This document shows positions 1-6,139 of a stretch of DNA of 6,546 nt, piece by piece. The position numbers and the translations under genes were made by a program. The stretch's first letter is position 1. Each line of letters begins with the position of its first letter. The stretch is from Clostridiales bacterium. Lineage in GTDB: Bacteria; Bacillota; Clostridia; Oscillospirales; Oscillospiraceae. The stretch lies in assembly GCA_017577345.1 (NCBI GenBank), contig PITX01000077.1:1-6546 (forward strand). The letters are read 5' to 3'. Under the pieces are notes generated by a model that saw nothing but the letters and a program-made list of their open reading frames with translations, made no database searches and had not been told where the DNA came from.

Positions 1-62
1 GTATAGTCATGTCTCGCCTTTCTGTTCTCGGCAAAGACCGGATTGAACTTCCTGTCGGCCAC
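1..62 (-). CDS. smpB: SsrA-binding protein SmpB, N-terminal fragment (cut by window edge)
   Basis: Reading the minus strand from a GTG at 62-60 gives 20 complete codons ending in NRKARHDY plus T, with no stop before the edge. The NRKARHDY motif is the hallmark of the SmpB N-terminus, where it precedes the conserved 'EAG...GTEVKS' part that would lie outside the window. SmpB binds tmRNA and delivers it to stalled ribosomes for trans-translation. The frame is closed by a TGA at 89-87, and GTG is the only plausible start codon in it. No good Shine-Dalgarno is visible, but the start lies 4 nt after the rpoZ stop, so coupling to rpoZ translation is likely. An ATG at 10-8 is in another frame and would destroy the motif. 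The call rests on a short stretch, but the motif is distinctive. Confidence 0.78.
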   Translation of the reverse strand, partial: MADRKFNPVFAENRKARHDY

Positions 63-66
63 CGCG

Positions 67-339
67 TCAGTCGGCGAAGAGGGAGTTCACGTTGACGTGC
101 TTCTTGTTCCACTTCGTCTTGGCGTCTTCCGCCTTGGCGATGGCGTCGAAGTCGATTTCCGCGATGAGCTTGCCCTCCGCGACCTCGCGGATCGCCAGCG
201 TGACCGGCTTGTCGCTCAGCGGCTCATGGAAGGTTTCCGATTCAATGGAAAGCTGACGGGCGCGGCGTGCGACCACATTCACCATGAGATAGCGGCTGTC
301 GATGTTCTTGAGAAGATCAGCCATAGCGGGATACAGCAT
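67..339 (-). CDS. rpoZ: DNA-directed RNA polymerase omega subunit
   Basis: This 90-residue protein is the small omega subunit, which binds the beta-prime subunit and helps RNA polymerase assemble and stay stable. The N-terminus (MLYPAMADLLKNIDSRY, then VNVVARRARQL at about 21-31) matches the Bacillota pattern 'ML.PS...L..K.DSRY.LV...A.RAR'. A second conserved piece, KPVTLAIREVAEGKL, lies at about 44-58, and the length is typical. I chose the ATG at 339 because a perfect AAGGAGG (355-349) sits 9 nt upstream and the family normally begins ML.P; the internal Met6 is too far from the site. The gene begins 1 nt after the gmk stop. gmk-rpoZ adjacency is common in bacteria. The C-terminal tail after about residue 62 is charged and poorly conserved in the family. 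Confidence 0.95.
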   Translation of the reverse strand: MLYPAMADLLKNIDSRYLMVNVVARRARQLSIESETFHEPLSDKPVTLAIREVAEGKLIAEIDFDAIAKAEDAKTKWNKKHVNVNSLFAD

Positions 340-340
340 A

Positions 341-940
341 TTATTCGTCCTCCTTGAGTTGAATGGTAGTATATTCAGATCTGCAGGCCTCTGCGGTCAG
401 GATCGCCTGAATCTGTGCAGCAGCCTCAGAAACGGTATCGTTGATGATCGTGTATTGGTATTTCGGTGCGTTCAGACATTCCTGCACAGCGATATGCAGG
501 CGTTCTGCCGCGACATCGGGCGGGGTATCTCCCCTGCCGTTCAGTCTGCGTCCGAGCTCGTTGTATGACGGGGGCGCAATGAAGATGGAGATGGCATCCG
601 GTCTGCGAAGCATCACCTGCAGCGCACCCTGTACCTCGATCTCCAATACCACGCTGATGCCCTGCGCCAGCGCGTCATTGACTGCCTTTTCCGGCGTGCC
701 GTAGTAGTTGCCGGCGTATTCGGCATGCTCCAGCATTTCGTGGTTTTCGAGCATCTTTTCAAACCGGGGCTTGTCGATATAATAATAATGCACACCGTCG
801 ATCTCGCCGGGGCGAATTTTGCGGGTGGTGGCGGAAACAGAGAAACGCAGTGCAGGATTATTCTTCATTACTTCCTTCAGAACCGTACCCTTTCCGACAC
901 CGGAGGGACCGGATACGATAATGATTCTGCCCTGCTTCAT
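341..940 (-). CDS. gmk: guanylate kinase
   Basis: This 199-residue cytoplasmic enzyme phosphorylates GMP to GDP with ATP, an essential step in making GTP and dGTP. Visible motifs are the P-loop GPSGVGKGT at 11-19; the GMP-binding region with [11 protein letters not shown] at 36-46 and DGVHYYYI at 48-55; [10 protein letters not shown] at 74-83; [11 protein letters not shown] at 99-109; and the lid segment [17 protein letters not shown] at 132-148. The Asp usually present in 'LEIDVQGA' is Glu102 here, a conservative swap. Length is normal and nothing is missing. The start ATG overlaps the remA stop as ATGA and has an AGGAGG site 7 nt upstream, inside the last codons of remA. Guanylate kinase is a known (p)ppGpp target in many Bacillota, so stringent control is possible but not shown by the sequence. 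Confidence 0.97.
   Translation of the reverse strand: MKQGRIIIVSGPSGVGKGTVLKEVMKNNPALRFSVSATTRKIRPGEIDGVHYYYIDKPRFEKMLENHEMLEHAEYAGNYYGTPEKAVNDALAQGISVVLEIEVQGALQVMLRRPDAISIFIAPPSYNELGRRLNGRGDTPPDVAAERLHIAVQECLNAPKYQYTIINDTVSEAAAQIQAILTAEACRSEYTTIQLKEDE
349..355 (-). promoter_or_regulatory. ribosome binding site of rpoZ, inside gmk
   Basis: A perfect AAGGAGG lies 9 nt before the rpoZ ATG at 339 and is encoded by the last codons of gmk. Confidence 0.85.
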
Positions 941-1209
941 ATTGCTTCCTCCTCATCGCGATAAGCTTCGCCATCCTTGTCGTTCAGACGCTTCGCGATC
1001 GTCTCCGGCGTGATCGCAGAAAGAATGACATGGTCGGTATCCATCACCAAGACCGCCTTGGTCTTGCGCCCGAAGCTCGCATCGATCAGCATCGTGCGCT
1101 CCTTTGCCTCCTGCACGAGGCGCTTGACCGGTGCAGAGTCGGGGCTGACGACCGTCAGCAGGCGTTCCGCCGACACTAAATTTCCAAATCCGATATTGAT
1201 CAGTCGCAT
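937..1209 (-). CDS. remA: RemA/DUF370 family extracellular matrix regulator
   Basis: This 90-residue protein is very similar along its length to Bacillus Rem[14 protein letters not shown] at 1-13, [11 protein letters not shown] at about 21-31, [20 protein letters not shown] at about 38-57, and [16 protein letters not shown] at about 60-75. In B. subtilis RemA is a DNA-binding activator of biofilm-matrix and osmoprotection genes, and it forms ring-like oligomers. In anaerobic Clostridia its targets are mostly unknown, so the role here is inferred. I prefer the ATG at 1209-1207: family members start at 'M.LINIGFGN', and a GAG-type site lies 8 nt upstream. A GTG at 1218-1216 in the same frame overlaps the yicC stop (GTGA) and would add three residues (MIA). 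The last codons (DEEEA) encode the ribosome binding site of gmk. Confidence 0.95.
   Translation of the reverse strand: MRLINIGFGNLVSAERLLTVVSPDSAPVKRLVQEAKERTMLIDASFGRKTKAVLVMDTDHVILSAITPETIAKRLNDKDGEAYRDEEEAI
948..953 (-). promoter_or_regulatory. ribosome binding site of gmk, inside remA
   Basis: A perfect AGGAGG lies 7 nt before the gmk ATG and is encoded by the Glu codons at the end of remA. It is among the strongest sites in the window. Confidence 0.85.
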
Positions 1210-1214
1210 GGCAA

Positions 1215-2093
1215 TCACTCGATGTTCTGAATCTGCTCGCGGATCTTTTCCAGCTCCGCCTTGATCTCGACCACATTGTGCGCCTGCTCCAGATCATTGC
1301 CCTTAGAACCGATGGTATTTGCCTCACGGTTCATTTCCTGCAGGAGAAAATCAAGCTTTCTGCCGATGGCACCGCCGTCAGTCAGCAGGTTTTCCAGCTG
1401 ATTGAGGTGGCTGCGCAGACGGACGGTTTCTTCGTCCACGGCGACCTTATCGGCGAAGATCGCTGCTTCAGTCAGAATACGGCTTTCGTCGATCGTTGTG
1501 CTTTCCAGCACCTCGCGCAGCTTGTTTTCCAGACGGGTGCGGTATTCCGCAACCGTAACGGGACTGCGCGCTTCGACCTTTTCCACATAGGAAAGGACGA
1601 TTGCGGCATGATTTCTGAGATCGGCAGCCAATGCCGCGCCCTCTGTCGCACGCATGGAGTTATAGGCGTTGATCGCCTCCTCCGCGACGGAAATGATGTC
1701 CGCCGTATTGCGTTCCTCGTCCTCCTCCGGTTTTTCGACCAAGAAAACCTCCGGGAAACGGGTCAGGCTCGTTGCGCTGATGTCATCGCGCACCGGATAG
1801 TCCTGTGCAATCGTCCGCAAAGCCTCTAAATAGCCCTCCAGAACAGGGCGGTTGAGCGAGATTTTGACATTTTCGCCCTCTACGGCGTTGATGCCGATGA
1901 ACACATCGACCTTACCGCGGGAGACGCTTTCCTTCACCTTCTGCTTGACCGCATCCTCGGCATAGGAGAAGGCGCGGGGCATCTTCACGGTGCAGTCCAG
2001 AAAACGGTTGTTGACCGAACGGAGTTCAACGGTGATTTCCCGTCCGTTCATGGTTTTTACGGCTCTGCCGTAACCGGTCATGCTGTGGATCAA
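1215..2093 (-). CDS. yicC: YicC/YloC family endoribonuclease
   Basis: This 292-residue protein has the full two-part YicC layout. The N-terminal YicC domain (about 1-155) opens with [11 protein letters not shown] and has [11 protein letters not shown] at 24-33. The C-terminal DUF1732 domain (about 205-292) carries [17 protein letters not shown] at 244-260, SKGNDLE at 263-269 and the ending [10 protein letters not shown] at 283-292. The family includes oligomeric endoribonucleases: E. coli YicC affects small-RNA turnover, and YloC is its Bacillus relative. The start is a TTG at 2093-2091, preceded by GGGAG (2107-2103) at 9 nt. It is preferred over the in-frame ATG at 2081 because 'MI.SMTG.GR' is nearly universal in the family. 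It lies 18 nt after the J-protein gene and directly before remA, a common order (yicC-remA-gmk-rpoZ) in Bacillota. Confidence 0.95.
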   Translation of the reverse strand: MIHSMTGYGRAVKTMNGREITVELRSVNNRFLDCTVKMPRAFSYAEDAVKQKVKESVSRGKVDVFIGINAVEGENVKISLNRPVLEGYLEALRTIAQDYPVRDDISATSLTRFPEVFLVEKPEEDEERNTADIISVAEEAINAYNSMRATEGAALAADLRNHAAIVLSYVEKVEARSPVTVAEYRTRLENKLREVLESTTIDESRILTEAAIFADKVAVDEETVRLRSHLNQLENLLTDGGAIGRKLDFLLQEMNREANTIGSKGNDLEQAHNVVEIKAELEKIREQIQNIE

Positions 2094-2102
2094 TTCATTT
2101 CA

Positions 2103-2107
2103 CTCCC
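2103..2107 (-). promoter_or_regulatory. ribosome binding site of yicC (supports TTG start)
   Basis: GGGAG lies 9 nt before the TTG at 2093, supporting that non-ATG start. An ATG at 2098-2096 is out of frame and runs into TGA after one codon. Confidence 0.75.
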
Positions 2108-2111
2108 ATAT

Positions 2112-2681
2112 TCAGCGGCAGCCGTTGCACAGGCAATTCAGGCACATCAGCGTGCTGCAGAGATTGCACAGGTCATCGCTTCCGTTGTTGTCATATTGTG
2201 TCTGGCGGTAGGTATAGCCGCCGTTTCCGGCAGTTCCCGCCGCTCTGCGGTACTCGTAATTTCCCGGATCCATACTGGAAGCGATGCGGAAATTCTGCGC
2301 CGCTTCATCCATCCAGCCGCGTCTCTGCGCGATCACACCGCGCAGGTAGTACCACTCCGCGTTATGATTGGAAATGCCGTTCAGCTTTGCCTCTGCGGCA
2401 TCCAGATCGCCGAGCTGGATCAGCCGGCGTACCTCACCGAGACTGCCGCCGTAGGATGACGAGCTGTCATAGGACGATGAGCTGCTGCCCGAGCTTCCGC
2501 CCTTGGTCAGCGTGTCATATGCCTCGTTGATCTCTTTCATTTTCTCCTGCGCAAGATCGGCAAGAGGATTGTTTGCATAGTTATCCGGATGGTACTTGCG
2601 TGCAAGATCACGGTATGCTTTTTTGATTTCTTCCTCCGACGCGCCGTGAGGGACACCCAGTACCTCGTAGGGATCTTTCAT
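2112..2681 (-). CDS. J-domain protein with Ser-rich linker, TPR-like region and Cys-rich tail
   Basis: This 189-residue protein has four visible parts. Residues 1-60 are a complete J-domain with helix II ([15 protein letters not shown]) and the essential HPD at 31-33, which should let it stimulate a DnaK-type Hsp70 ATPase. Residues 61-80 are a Ser/Gly/Tyr linker of low complexity. Residues 81-141 form TPR-like helices ([24 protein letters not shown]...A...DPGN). The last 18 residues contain six cysteines (172, 175, 180, 183, 185, 188). It lacks the Gly/Phe and CxxCxGxG zinc domains of true DnaJ, so it is a specialised type C J-protein, not the general chaperone. The ATG overlaps the upstream DUF5685 stop (ATGA), with AGGAAAGG (2693-2686) just upstream. 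Sharing an overlap with DUF5685 suggests a functional pair. The Cys tail might bind metal, be redox active, or be lipid-modified; none is shown. Confidence 0.9.
   Translation of the reverse strand: MKDPYEVLGVPHGASEEEIKKAYRDLARKYHPDNYANNPLADLAQEKMKEINEAYDTLTKGGSSGSSSSSYDSSSSYGGSLGEVRRLIQLGDLDAAEAKLNGISNHNAEWYYLRGVIAQRRGWMDEAAQNFRIASSMDPGNYEYRRAAGTAGNGGYTYRQTQYDNNGSDDLCNLCSTLMCLNCLCNGCR
2448..2483 (-). repeat. two imperfect 18-bp tandem units in the J-protein linker
   Basis: The Ser-rich linker contains two adjacent 18-bp units (2483-2466 and 2465-2448) encoding SSSSYD then SSSSYG. They match at 14 of 18 bases. The pattern suggests growth by local duplication and could make linker length variable between strains. 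Confidence 0.7.
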
Positions 2682-3547
2682 TTGCCCTTTCCTCTCTTAC
2701 GGAAGCTGCCGTCTGCTACACTTTTCAGCACCGCAGGCAGTCCGTAGTAAATGATATTTCTCAGGATCTCCCGATCCGCCGTTTCCGGCAGCAGCTCCAG
2801 TGCGGAAGCTGCCATACTGATCGAGGCATCCACCGTTTCCAGAAATTGTGTCTGATCTGTCTGCGTCAGCTTTCCGTCCTGTAAAGCGTAACGGTAACGC
2901 AGCGGATTATATGCGCCGCTTTTATTGTCCTTCGGTAAGTCCTCCAGCGCATCCGTCAGATAGAGAAATCTTCCGACATGATACAAAAGAAGTCCCTTCG
3001 TGCGGCGCAGAGTTTCGTCTGTGTGATAGCCTGCGCAGGCCTTGAGCAGGCTTGCAAAGGCATCCGCAGCGCGGTCAATGCTCTCGCAGTGCTTGTCCTC
3101 CAAGGTATTCAGCCGCGCAAGCTGCTCTGAAAACACACTGTTTTCGTTATTCCGCAGGGCTGCTGCCTTTTCAAACGGTTTTTTGTAAAGCCGCAGGCAG
3201 AGCTTTGCCGCCAGTCTGCGGGAAAATCCGTCATCACGCTGCGCATCGCGCAGCTTCCAGCACGAAAGCAGAATGCTCAGATCCGCCGCGTAGTCCATCA
3301 CGCCGTCGGGCGGCAGACAGTCCTTTTTGCAGATCGGTCTTGCCGGACAGAAGCAGCGAAGCGGCTGCTTTACCTCCCCCTCCTGCAAGAGAAAATACAG
3401 GAAGGTCATATCATAGCTCACTAAGAATCTTGCCCGGAAGCCGTAACGCTCCTTCAGGCAGCGGCATAGACCGCAGTAGGCCGCACGGTAACGGGCAGTG
3501 TCCTTCTCGGAAAGCTTGTCTCTGCGCGGCAGAACATATCCAAACAT
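2678..3547 (-). CDS. DUF5685 family protein, function unknown
   Basis: This 289-residue protein begins MFGYVLP and has YCGLC at 24-28 followed by LKERYG at 31-36, the opening I recognise for DUF5685. It is predicted mostly alpha-helical and has no signal peptide or clear membrane helix. Two cysteine groups are visible: Cys25, 28 and 30, and Cys65, 67, 73 and 77 ([13 protein letters not shown]). There are also two Asp-rich helical segments, DAQRDD at 101-106 and [10 protein letters not shown] at 198-207 followed by SGAYNP, spaced about 100 residues apart. The start ATG lies 1 nt after the RseC-like stop with only a weak upstream site, so it probably depends on translational coupling. Its last codons encode the ribosome binding site of the overlapping J-protein gene. 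No biochemical role is known to me. The family assignment is from memory of the N-terminal pattern. Confidence 0.82.
   Translation of the reverse strand: MFGYVLPRRDKLSEKDTARYRAAYCGLCRCLKERYGFRARFLVSYDMTFLYFLLQEGEVKQPLRCFCPARPICKKDCLPPDGVMDYAADLSILLSCWKLRDAQRDDGFSRRLAAKLCLRLYKKPFEKAAALRNNENSVFSEQLARLNTLEDKHCESIDRAADAFASLLKACAGYHTDETLRRTKGLLLYHVGRFLYLTDALEDLPKDNKSGAYNPLRYRYALQDGKLTQTDQTQFLETVDASISMAASALELLPETADREILRNIIYYGLPAVLKSVADGSFRKRGKGK
2686..2693 (-). promoter_or_regulatory. ribosome binding site of the J-protein gene, inside the DUF5685 gene
   Basis: AGGAAAGG lies 4 nt before the ATG (8 nt counted from AGGA). It is encoded by the basic C-terminal codons of DUF5685. Confidence 0.75.
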
Positions 3548-3548
3548 G

Positions 3549-3950
3549 TTATTTCACAAATCCTACGATCGAATAAACGGGCGGCTGTTTTCTGATATGG
3601 CGATTATAGGCAAAAGCAGGCAGAAGTCCGACAGCAAAGCCTGCCGCACCGATCAGTGCCGCCCATGCACCGAGCCGCATACTCAGAAGGTAGCCCGTCA
3701 GAAACAGCACCGGTGGCAGAGCATACACAAGTACCGCTGCCCACAACACTGTTGTGCTTTCCGATGAGATATACACGATGTCACCCTTCTGCGCAGCGAC
3801 CGGATTTTCCGCCGTCAGGTGAAGCGTCTGTCCGACCGTGCCGCAGCCGCCGCACTTATGGCAGTCACCGCTGCAGGCACTTTCCCGCTGTACCGTAAGC
3901 TCCGCTCTGCCGTCCGGCAGTACGGCTTCCACCGTTGCTTTTCTCTGCAT
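3549..3950 (-). CDS. RseC/MucC-like small membrane protein with a Cys cluster
   Basis: This 133-residue protein has an N-terminal small beta-type region (about 1-62) containing Cys26, 30, 33 and 36 in a C-x3-C-x2-C-x2-C arrangement. The stretch KGDIVYISSES follows at about 55-65. Two hydrophobic segments come next, about 68-89 and 93-113, separated by a short loop, then a basic tail. This is the layout of the RseC/MucC family (SoxR-reducing / sigma-E regulatory proteins), where the cysteines are thought to hold an Fe-S cluster or act in redox control. The true partner proteins in proteobacteria (RseA, Rnf, SoxR) are not nearby, so function here is open. The gene starts 5 nt after the cdaR stop with a poor ribosome binding site and ends 1 nt before the DUF5685 gene. 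Its Cys spacing should not be over-read, as it varies among relatives. Confidence 0.82.
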   Translation of the reverse strand: MQRKATVEAVLPDGRAELTVQRESACSGDCHKCGGCGTVGQTLHLTAENPVAAQKGDIVYISSESTTVLWAAVLVYALPPVLFLTGYLLSMRLGAWAALIGAAGFAVGLLPAFAYNRHIRKQPPVYSIVGFVK

Positions 3951-3955
3951 CGCTG

Positions 3956-5185
3956 TTATCCGGCAGTGTCGATGACCTGCACCGAGTATTCCCCGCCTAC
4001 AACGCCTGCCGTCGTGTTCTCCGGCAGAACGATCTCAAGCGTGACCGCCTTCGTTGCCGCATCGTAGCCGTTGGTCATATCCGCAATGACTTTCACATCC
4101 TCTTCGCGGATCGCGGCAATCGCTTCCGCTGTACCTCGAATTGTAATCACGACACTCTGCTCGCCGAATTTCATCGTCGCAACATCGTTCTTGCGTTCAA
4201 TTTCCGAGCAGGGAACCGTGATTTTTTTCGTAGAAAGACCGGAAATCGTAAGCTTGACCGTCACATTTTTCTCCGATGCACGGTTGGTGACTCCGGCAGG
4301 AAGCTCCGGCGTGACCGTCCAGGTCTGCGTATCCGTCACCTGAGAAAGGTCAATCTCCTTGATGACGAGCTCCTCCAGCTTTTTCAGCGAATCCTCAGAG
4401 CCGCTGACCGCGATGGTGGATGGTTCGATCGTCAGCTTGGCATTCTGATCCGTTGCACCGCCGCCGGGAATTAAATTGACTTTAAGATCGATCTGCTTAT
4501 AGCAGGATACCGGTACCGATACCCGAACGGTCGGATCAGCTATCTGCACATAGTCGCTCAGCTCCAGGATCTCGCCGTCCTGATCGACCAGCCTGTATTC
4601 CAGCTCATCGTCGATCGTATCTGTTGCACCGTCAAGGTTAACGGTCAGGATCGCCTTGGAAATCTTGCTGACTTCCTCCGCAGGGCCGCTGACGGCAACG
4701 GTTTCCTTGCTTAAAACAGCCGGGTCGCGGACATAGCCGTCCGGCAGAGTGCCCGTGTATTCCACTTCAATCGGAATTTCGGGGCGCTCCTTGTATTCGC
4801 TGACCTTGACCGTAATTTTACTGGAATTTGTGCTGACAATGCTGATGTCGCCCGAGGCAACCGTGGAGGGAGGATCCAGTGTCCAGCTGACCTCGTAGGT
4901 GCCGGCACGGTCAATGTTGCTGACATCTGCAATTGCTTCCAGCGAAGTGCTGTTCAGTTCCTTCAGGTCGGAGCGTCTGCCGGAAATCTCCACATTCACC
5001 GTCTGATTCTCACCGCCGGTCAGCATCAGGTTGTTGCCCGTCAGCTCGCTCGTGCCGACGATGCGGACACGAACATCCCGGATAGTAACCGTATCGTCCG
5101 GATTGACGACGGTAACAGCATAGACCCAAAGGCCGATCGACACGACCAGTGCCAGCAGGAAAGCAAGTAATTTATGTTTCTGCAT
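3956..5185 (-). CDS. cdaR: CdaR, YbbR-domain regulator of the diadenylate cyclase
   Basis: This 409-residue protein has one N-terminal membrane helix (about 6-27, HKLLAFLLALVVSIGLWVY), with the rest predicted outside the cytoplasm. The body consists of about four YbbR repeats (roughly 35-128, 136-226, 231-313 and 320-406). These show recurring patterns such as 'VAVSGPAEEVSKI' and 'IAVSGSEDSLKKL', and basal Pro/Val-rich strands between repeats. CdaR binds CdaA in the membrane and modulates c-di-AMP synthesis; its outside signal is not settled. I chose the ATG at 5185-5183 because AGGA (5197-5194) sits 8 nt upstream. The ATG at 5194 has its AAAAGG directly against it, with no room for ribosome spacing. 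The chosen start overlaps cdaA by 14 nt. It is somewhat shorter than B. subtilis CdaR (about 480 residues). Confidence 0.95.
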   Translation of the reverse strand: MQKHKLLAFLLALVVSIGLWVYAVTVVNPDDTVTIRDVRVRIVGTSELTGNNLMLTGGENQTVNVEISGRRSDLKELNSTSLEAIADVSNIDRAGTYEVSWTLDPPSTVASGDISIVSTNSSKITVKVSEYKERPEIPIEVEYTGTLPDGYVRDPAVLSKETVAVSGPAEEVSKISKAILTVNLDGATDTIDDELEYRLVDQDGEILELSDYVQIADPTVRVSVPVSCYKQIDLKVNLIPGGGATDQNAKLTIEPSTIAVSGSEDSLKKLEELVIKEIDLSQVTDTQTWTVTPELPAGVTNRASEKNVTVKLTISGLSTKKITVPCSEIERKNDVATMKFGEQSVVITIRGTAEAIAAIREEDVKVIADMTNGYDAATKAVTLEIVLPENTTAGVVGGEYSVQVIDTAG

Positions 5186-6053
5186 CCGTCTCATCCTTTT
5201 CTTTTTGATTGCGCTTCCTCGAAAGAAGCTTCAGGGGGTTGTAGGTTTTTTTCTCCGTTTTAGGCGCCAGCTCATTGAGCAGCAGCTTTTCCAGCGTCTG
5301 CGGCGCAAGGTGGCGCTTGAGCATACCGCCGGTTGCCACGGAGATGGTGCCCGTCTCCTCAGAGACGATAACAACGACCGCATCCGATGCCTCGCTCATG
5401 CCGATACCGGCACGGTGGCGCGTTCCCAGATCACTGCTGATATTGCGGTTCTGCGTCAGCGGCAGAACACAGCCTGCCGCCGCGATTCTTTCGTTGCGAA
5501 TGATCACCGCGCCGTCATGCAGTGCCGCCTTCGTAAAGAAGATATTGCGCAGCAGCTCTGAGGAAACCTGCGCATCAAGCACCGTTCCGGTCTTCTGAAA
5601 GTCAATGGTGGAGTCGGAACGTTCAAACACGATCAGCGCGCCGGTGCGATCCTTGGACATGGTCTCACAGGCGGAAACCGTCTGTGCGATCACGCGGTCG
5701 ATTTCCCGCTGCTCTTCCTTCATGTTGAGGATCTCACGCAGGCTCTTGCTGCCGAGCTTTTCCAGCATACGGCGCAGCTCCGGCTGGAACATGACGACCA
5801 GTGCGATCAGACCGATCTCCAGTATTTTGTCCAGCAGATAGTTCGTCAGGTACATGTTCAGTATCTGCGTCAACAGGGATAATGCCAGAATGATGATGAT
5901 GCTCTTGGCAATTCTCGCCGCACCTGTGGTCTGGATCATAATGATGATCGTGTAGATCACAAATGCGACCAGCAGAATGTCGATGATGTCCATGAATTTG
6001 ATCGTCGGAAGCATCGAGGTAAAGTCTTTGAAAAATTCTATAATCGTACTCAT
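5172..6053 (-). CDS. cdaA: diadenylate cyclase CdaA (membrane-anchored DisA_N/DAC domain)
   Basis: This 293-residue enzyme joins two ATP molecules into cyclic di-AMP, the second messenger that controls potassium and osmolyte transport and cell-wall stress in Bacillota. Three membrane helices are visible (about 21-41, 48-69 and 77-90), followed by FQPELRRMLEKLG at 89-101 and a coiled linker. The catalytic DAC domain runs from about 115 to 262. It holds both signature motifs, DGA at 180-182 (ALHDGAVII) and GTRHRAG at 210-216, plus SEETG at 231-235. A Lys/Glu-rich tail follows. The ATG at 6053 is used because the protein then starts in the normal CdaA way and GGAG (6065-6062) lies 8 nt upstream. 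A TTG further upstream at 6119 falls inside the promoter and is rejected. It is the first gene after the promoter and overlaps cdaR by 14 nt. Confidence 0.97.
   Translation of the reverse strand: MSTIIEFFKDFTSMLPTIKFMDIIDILLVAFVIYTIIIMIQTTGAARIAKSIIIILALSLLTQILNMYLTNYLLDKILEIGLIALVVMFQPELRRMLEKLGSKSLREILNMKEEQREIDRVIAQTVSACETMSKDRTGALIVFERSDSTIDFQKTGTVLDAQVSSELLRNIFFTKAALHDGAVIIRNERIAAAGCVLPLTQNRNISSDLGTRHRAGIGMSEASDAVVVIVSEETGTISVATGGMLKRHLAPQTLEKLLLNELAPKTEKKTYNPLKLLSRKRNQKEKDETDAET
5194..5197 (-). promoter_or_regulatory. ribosome binding site of cdaR, inside cdaA
   Basis: AGGA sits 8 nt before the ATG at 5185. Its last base is the first base of the alternative ATG at 5194, which therefore has no usable spacing. 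Confidence 0.7.
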
Positions 6054-6061
6054 AAGCAAAA

Positions 6062-6065
6062 CTCC
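6062..6065 (-). promoter_or_regulatory. ribosome binding site of cdaA
   Basis: GGAG lies 8 nt before the ATG at 6053 and decides this start over the upstream in-frame TTG. Confidence 0.8.
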
Positions 6066-6090
6066 GCTTATACTTATATTTATTTTATTA

Positions 6091-6119
6091 ATTATAGCCG
6101 ATTTTGCTTCTAATAGCAA
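6091..6119 (-). promoter_or_regulatory. sigma-A-type promoter for the cdaA operon
   Basis: On the minus strand a TTGCTA -35 (6119-6114) and a perfect TATAAT -10 (6096-6091) are separated by exactly 17 bp in AT-rich DNA. Transcription should start near 6084, giving a leader of about 30 nt before the cdaA ATG. The -35 matches consensus at four of six bases. No other convincing promoter is seen between here and the low-coordinate end of the window. Confidence 0.85.
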
Positions 6120-6139
6120 GTAGAAAACACTTCTTTTTC

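Larger units (their letters stand above)
6054..6139. other. intergenic region before cdaA
   Basis: This 86-bp AT-rich gap is the only real intergenic space in the window. It holds the cdaA promoter and ribosome binding site. I see no strong terminator after the aminotransferase gene, only a 4-bp stem at about 6119-6133, so read-through into cdaA is possible. Confidence 0.85.

Noticed and set aside
8..10. ATG on the minus strand as the start of the gene after rpoZ
   Set aside because: It is in a different frame from the NRKARHDY SmpB motif, which runs through the same bases; the GTG at 62 explains the sequence better.
1207..1218. remA starting at GTG (1218)
   Set aside because: Possible through GTGA overlap with yicC, but the ATG at 1209 matches the usual RemA N-terminus and has a better-spaced upstream site; kept as an alternative only.
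1278..1829. 183-codon open frame on the plus strand
   Set aside because: It lies wholly antisense to yicC, whose protein is clearly conserved; the product has no recognisable motif and reflects codon bias on the opposite strand.
3052..3576. 174-codon open frame on the plus strand
   Set aside because: It is antisense to the DUF5685 gene, has Pro/Arg/Ser-rich composition typical of shadow frames, and has no supporting ribosome site.
3935..4474. 179-codon open frame on the plus strand
   Set aside because: It is antisense to cdaR and the RseC-like gene, Arg-rich and without a recognisable domain.
6054..6119. Longer cdaA starting at a TTG (6119)
   Set aside because: The extra 22 residues overlap the -35/-10 promoter elements and are unlike CdaA N-termini; the ATG at 6053 has its own GGAG site.
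6119..6139. Possible terminator between the aminotransferase gene and cdaA
   Set aside because: Only a 4-bp AT-rich stem is seen, and the T-run lies on the plus strand, the wrong orientation for these genes.
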